NCBI GenBank assembly: GCA_023434855.1
Contig: JAEYSJ010000155.1
Coordinates: 1-27,566 of the forward strand
Length of the DNA: 27,566 nt
Direction: 5' to 3'
From: Bacillota bacterium
Lineage (GTDB): Bacteria; Bacillota_C; Negativicutes; JAEYSJ01
Every line of letters begins with the position of its first letter. Within the stretch, counting starts at the first letter, position 1. Both the position numbers and the translations under genes were made by a program. Positions 24,816-27,566 of the stretch are shown piece by piece. Under the pieces are notes generated by a model. It did no database searches and was not told the DNA's origin. It saw only the letters and a list, made by a program, of their open reading frames with translations.

Positions 24816-24840
24816 AAAAACCAGTTTTGGCTGGTTTTTT
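24816..24840 (+). terminator. Terminator of the AbrB-type gene
   Basis: AAAAACCAG (24816-24824) pairs with CTGGTTTTT (24831-24839), loop TTTTGG, then more T. Confidence 0.85.
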
Positions 24841-24872
24841 ATTTTACCTGTATTGTCAAATGTAAAAAAATC

Positions 24873-24906
24873 AGCGGGTATGGTGATTGGAGTCACCTTG
24901 CCCGCT
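24873..24906. repeat. Stem-loop repeat, copy 3
   Basis: AGCGGG (24873-24878) with CCCGCT (24901-24906), and inner GGTGA (24882-24886) with TCACC (24893-24897), separated by a small internal loop. Preceded by an A run as in the other copies, and followed by a TTGTTAATT that recalls TGTGTTAATT after copy 1. Confidence 0.6.
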
Positions 24907-24943
24907 TATTATCTTTTGTTAATTAGAACTTGTAATCATATGA

Positions 24944-25099
24944 GGAATTTATGCCCGCAGAGTCATTCGCTCTTCAACTGCTATTAAGCTGACAAAAGGA
25001 TTCGGGCATGGATGCTCCCCATGGTTACTTGCATTCCGAACTTGGGAACTACCCTATGATAATGAAGTAATTAATGATAAAATGGAACAAGAAAATTAG
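24944..25099 (+). other. Open frame without a start codon, possible gene remnant
   Basis: A 51-codon frame with a protein-like composition, containing KLTKGFGHGC, SPWLLAFRTW and ELPYDNEVIND, and ending in TAG. No ATG, GTG or TTG lies near its 5' end. A ribosome site (GAGGAATTT) and ATG 24951 occur in a different frame that stops after 13 codons. A frameshifted remnant would explain this. I do not recognise the family. Much of the 24786-25158 gap is made up of this and the stem-loop. Confidence 0.2.
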
Positions 25100-25158
25100 A
25101 AGAATAGAGTAGCAGTGCAAGCAAAAAGACTTTTTTATGACATTGGAAGGTGAAAAGT

Positions 25159-25860
25159 ATGATTCCAATTCGGGACAATATTCGGTCTCAGTCGACCCCC
25201 ATTGTTATGTATGGACTTATACTATTGAATATTGTTATCTTTTTCAAAGAACTTTCCGGAGACAATTATGCTCTCACCAGTATAATTGATGCTTTCGGGC
25301 TCAGACCCGCCGATTTTATACAGGGAATTTTTAAAAGCCCTGACAATTGGCACCTATATGTTCCACTTGTTACGAACCTGTTTTTGCATGGCGGATGGAT
25401 GCATATTATTGGGAATATGTGGTATCTAAAAATATTTGGCGATAACATTGAGGATAGAATAGGGCATGGCGAATTTTTGTTTTTTTATATTTTTTGTGGT
25501 GTTGTGGCGAACATAACGCAGATAACCATTGACCCCACTGCCAATATCCCGGTAATAGGTGCAAGTGGTGCAATTTCCGGGGTGCTTGGAGCTTATCTGG
25601 TATGTTTCACTTGGGCAAAGATCAGCACGCTTATACCAATTTTCTTTTTCTTTACCGTGATTGATATCCCTGCGCTGGTATTTTTAGGGTTGTGGTTTTA
25701 TTTGCAACTGCTCAGTGGGACAGCGTCTCCAACAAGCGTGGGGTCAAATATTGCCTGGTGGGCGCATATTGGTGGTTTTCTGGCTGGCATGATATTAATC
25801 GTTCTTTTACCAAAGCGTCGTTATTGGAGCACAGGAAAGGTCTATCGTTTCATGGACTAA
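25159..25860 (+). CDS. Rhomboid family intramembrane serine protease
   Basis: About 233 residues with six or seven membrane helices. The rhomboid signature is complete: HGGWMHIIGNMWYLKIFGD (loop 1 and helix 2), the nucleophile Ser136 in GASGAISGVLGAYL and the base His203 in WWAHIGGFLAG. It would cut membrane proteins within or near their transmembrane helices; the substrate is unknown. GGAAGG(TG) lies about 8 bases before ATG 25159, so the GTG at 25150 is less likely. It is a separate unit, ending 63 bases from the convergent VOC gene. Confidence 0.93.
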   Translation: MIPIRDNIRSQSTPIVMYGLILLNIVIFFKELSGDNYALTSIIDAFGLRPADFIQGIFKSPDNWHLYVPLVTNLFLHGGWMHIIGNMWYLKIFGDNIEDRIGHGEFLFFYIFCGVVANITQITIDPTANIPVIGASGAISGVLGAYLVCFTWAKISTLIPIFFFFTVIDIPALVFLGLWFYLQLLSGTASPTSVGSNIAWWAHIGGFLAGMILIVLLPKRRYWSTGKVYRFMD

Positions 25861-25923
25861 TTAATCATCTATGCTACGGTGTTGGTGGTTGCAGCAAAAC
25901 TCTCATTAGGAAGCAGGACCACA

Positions 25924-26298
25924 CTACATCGTGTGCAAGCCGATCCGGTTGCCTTCACTGTCTTCAAAATAAGCACAGAAACCATATTCGCCGATACTCG
26001 TCTTGGGAACCAAAATTTTACCTTTGTTCAGAGCTACCTTGTTCAGCGTGCCAGTGATGTCGGCCACAGAAAAATAAACAAGTGTGCCAGCATAGGATGG
26101 CACAAAGGTTTCCTCCTTCACCAGCGCTCCTCCGATTCCGGGAACGCCTATTTCCATAGAAAACATAGCCATTTGCCTTGGGCCCATGTCGATAATAGGC
26201 AGTTTTTGGTCTAATACCGCTTCGTAGAATGCTTTGCCTCTTTCCATATCCACTACAGGAATTTCGAACCAAATTACCGGATTTATTTTATCAGCCAT
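25924..26298 (-). CDS. VOC (glyoxalase/bleomycin-resistance fold) protein
   Basis: About 124 residues, one VOC module pair: NPVIWFEIPVVDMERGKAFYEAVLD at the N terminus, and TLVYFSVADITGTLNKVALNKGKI, YFEDSEGNRIGLH at the C terminus. The late Glu-x-Gly and His are usual in metal-binding members. The function is not predictable within this superfamily; it could be a small dioxygenase-like or ligand-binding protein. AGGAGAG lies 9 bases before ATG 26298. Confidence 0.88.
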   Translation of the reverse strand: MADKINPVIWFEIPVVDMERGKAFYEAVLDQKLPIIDMGPRQMAMFSMEIGVPGIGGALVKEETFVPSYAGTLVYFSVADITGTLNKVALNKGKILVPKTSIGEYGFCAYFEDSEGNRIGLHTM

Positions 26299-26613
26299 TT
26301 TTCTTCACTCTCCTATTCTTATTATTCATTTCGTTAATACAGTTAGCACAGTTCTAAAACGATGCTACGCAATCTACCGTCATATCTAGTATAACCGGGA
26401 TTCTACCTATAAGCCATCTTTTGCTAATCCTGGGTTAGAACATATGTGATTTGTGCCAAACGGAATGAAGAAACTTAATATCGTATAGGGAATTGCCAAA
26501 AAAAGCTTCATTTTTTAGAATAAGAAAGTTTCAGGGTGACAAAAATATGGAAGGTATCGGCTGCTTTTCAGCGAATAATATATAAATTCGGTAAAAAGGG
26601 GATGGCTGATTAA
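26299..26613. other. Divergent intergenic region, no firm feature
   Basis: 315 bases between the VOC gene and the 71-residue gene. The only structure seen is AATGAAG (26464-26470) with CTTCATT (26506-26512), followed by four more T. The 35-base loop makes a terminator doubtful. Confidence 0.3.
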
Positions 26614-26829
26614 ATGGCTACTGTAGTTGGGCAAGGGGAAGTTGTTTGGATAAATTATGACAGTAAAGAGGCAATTGTAAAACACGATACTGATTATTTG
26701 TTGCAAGATCAAACAATGACAATCTTTCATTTGGGTGATTCCTTAGTAAGTATAAAGGAAATATTAGAGAAAATAGGTAGAGAGGATATAATTGAAGAAT
26801 TAGTTGAACAAGGTATCTTAGACTTATAA
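26614..26829 (+). CDS. Unrecognised 71-residue acidic protein
   Basis: A short frame starting MATVVGQGEVVWINYDSK and ending IIEELVEQGILDL. AAAGGGGAT lies about 11 bases upstream of the ATG and a good terminator starts at the stop codon, which together argue for a real monocistronic gene. The first half is beta-like (VVWINY.SKEAIVKHD), the second an amphipathic helix (SIKEILEKIGREDIIEELVEQG). No membrane segment, no Cys. I do not know its family. An alternative is a small regulatory or adaptor protein; nothing in the context fixes a role. Confidence 0.7.
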   Translation: MATVVGQGEVVWINYDSKEAIVKHDTDYLLQDQTMTIFHLGDSLVSIKEILEKIGREDIIEELVEQGILDL

Positions 26830-26850
26830 GCCCATCGCGGGCTTTTTTTA
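26828..26850 (+). terminator. Terminator of the 71-residue gene
   Basis: AAGCCC (26828-26833) pairs with GGGCTT (26839-26844), 5-base loop, then a run of seven T. It overlaps the last bases of the stop codon. Confidence 0.85.
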
Positions 26851-26962
26851 TTTTATGAAGTATAACGCGGGATACGTTTAATAACATTCTTTACGCAAGA
26901 TGCAAGAGGAATTTGTGTGTAAATGTGGGAATATTCTAAGAATTATATTTCTCAGAAGGAAT

Positions 26963-26990
26963 TTTGCATATTTGTGTAGAAAATTATAAA
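26963..26990 (+). promoter_or_regulatory. Candidate promoter of the riboswitch transcript
   Basis: TTTGCA (26963-26968) and TATAAA (26985-26990), 16-base spacer, ending 47 bases before the riboswitch closing helix. A modest match. Confidence 0.3.
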
Positions 26991-27037
26991 CAGTATTCTT
27001 TCGTTTCCCTATGGAAATTTTAGGTAAGTTAATATTG

Positions 27038-27114
27038 ACGGCAAACTATCGAAAGGCGAGGGCGCGAAACATGGGTCTGAAGATTTTGTATCTATGACCA
27101 GGAGGAGTTGCTGT
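27038..27114 (+). promoter_or_regulatory. c-di-GMP-I (GEMM-I) riboswitch overlapping a start codon
   Basis: P1 pairs ACGGCAA (27038-27044) with TTGCTGT (27108-27114). Then come the conserved GCAAAC, a GAAA tetraloop (27051-27054), GGGCGCGAAAC close to the consensus GGACGCAAAGC, and P3: GGTC (27074-27077) with GACC (27096-27099) and AGAT (27081-27084) with ATCT (27090-27093), with a tetraloop-receptor-like internal loop, then CCAGG. The ribosome site GGAGG (27101-27105) lies inside the aptamer and the P1 3' strand covers the first two bases of the GTG start at 27113. Stabilising P1 by c-di-GMP should therefore block translation: an off switch is inferred. Confidence 0.82.
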
Positions 27115-27566
27115 GGCCAATAAATCAGTTGAGATGAGACAGGTAATTAAAACTATAGACGACACCATCCGCAATAGCAAGGAAATTCTCTCACTTGCCG
27201 CGGAACTGGTACATTTAGGTCCATGGAATTATAATCGTGACACGGGCCTTTTTGAATTCAGCGACGAGTTTTATGCCATCTATGGTACGAACGCGGCGCA
27301 GGAAGGACTTGCTATGTCTCCGGATGACTACATACGGGAATTTGTTCATCCGGATGATGCCCCGATGGTTAAAGCCGTAATTGGAAGGGTGGCTTTGATC
27401 AAAGAACGCTGGTATTCAATACAGTTTGAACATCGCATCATTCGCCGGGATGGTGAAATACGCACAATTGTTGTACGGGCACGTACCCTCAGGGATGCTG
27501 ATGGCAAAATCCTTAGACAATATGGGGCCAACCAGGACATTACTGAACAGAAGGCTATGGAGGAAG
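27113..27566 (+). CDS. PAS-domain signalling protein, 3' end missing
   Basis: The frame is open from GTG 27113 to the right edge (151 codons). After a helical N terminus (VEMRQVIKTIDDTIRNSKEI) comes a PAS_3-type domain at about 30-145: LGPWNYNRDTGLFEFSDEFY, FVHPDDAPMVK, FEHRIIRRDGEIRTI, closing with QYGANQDITEQKAMEE. GGAGG sits 7 bases before the GTG. The output domain lies outside the window; a kinase, GGDEF/EAL or other output is possible. Since the leader is a c-di-GMP riboswitch, a c-di-GMP enzyme or a c-di-GMP-controlled sensor is likely. Confidence 0.88.
   Translation, partial: MANKSVEMRQVIKTIDDTIRNSKEILSLAAELVHLGPWNYNRDTGLFEFSDEFYAIYGTNAAQEGLAMSPDDYIREFVHPDDAPMVKAVIGRVALIKERWYSIQFEHRIIRRDGEIRTIVVRARTLRDADGKILRQYGANQDITEQKAMEE

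Noticed and set aside
25692..26214. Plus-strand frames across the end of rhomboid and the VOC gene
   Set aside because: They overlap two well-supported genes in other frames and show no domain features.

Overview
The window looks like a chromosome segment from an anaerobic, spore-forming Firmicute, most likely of the Negativicutes/Sporomusaceae type. The grounds are moderate base composition, Firmicute-style ribosome binding sites with ATG/GTG/TTG starts, an AbrB-type regulator with a zinc-binding tail, a PdaB-like deacetylase, VanW, and many PAS sensor kinases with c-di-GMP parts. The taxonomic guess is an inference. No rRNA, tRNA, CRISPR array or transposase was seen.

Region 1 (1-10412) is signalling. 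It opens with the tail of a PAS histidine kinase. After a 300-base leader comes an apparently single plus-strand operon: a double-domain KaiC ATPase, two tandem KaiB proteins, a soluble triple-PAS kinase, an Rcp1-like single-domain response regulator, a GAF-PAS kinase and a membrane MASE3-PAS kinase, closed by a terminator. The three kinases share one transmitter type but differ in sensory input. This is a KaiBC module without KaiA, wired to a multi-kinase, one-receiver pathway. The leader contains a weak c-di-GMP-I-like fold.

Region 2 (10546-16310) is mixed: an orphan holin-like membrane protein, a secreted PBP4B-type serine hydrolase on the minus strand, a MoaE-like protein, and a two-gene unit of a membrane diguanylate cyclase followed by a BMP-family substrate-binding lipoprotein with no transporter genes, which suggests a ligand-sensing pair.

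Region 3 (16311-22683) is largely envelope related. A minus-strand group holds a membrane-anchored nine-repeat WG protein, a NodB-fold protein that has lost most metal-binding motifs, and an intact NodB deacetylase. Upstream lies a 292-base non-coding element with nested inverted repeats whose wobble pairs favour transcription from the minus strand. VanW follows, convergent with an Orn/Lys/Arg decarboxylase-family gene and a half-size EamA transporter.

Region 4 (22684-27566) holds an MFS exporter, an AbrB-type regulator, a rhomboid protease, a small VOC protein, an unrecognised 71-residue protein, and at the right edge a c-di-GMP-I riboswitch whose closing helix overlaps the start codon of a PAS-domain protein that runs off the window. 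Three related stem-loops (near 13474, 22813 and 24873) form a small dispersed repeat family.

Two themes recur: c-di-GMP signalling (a cyclase, one clear riboswitch, one possible one) and sensory kinases around a Kai module.
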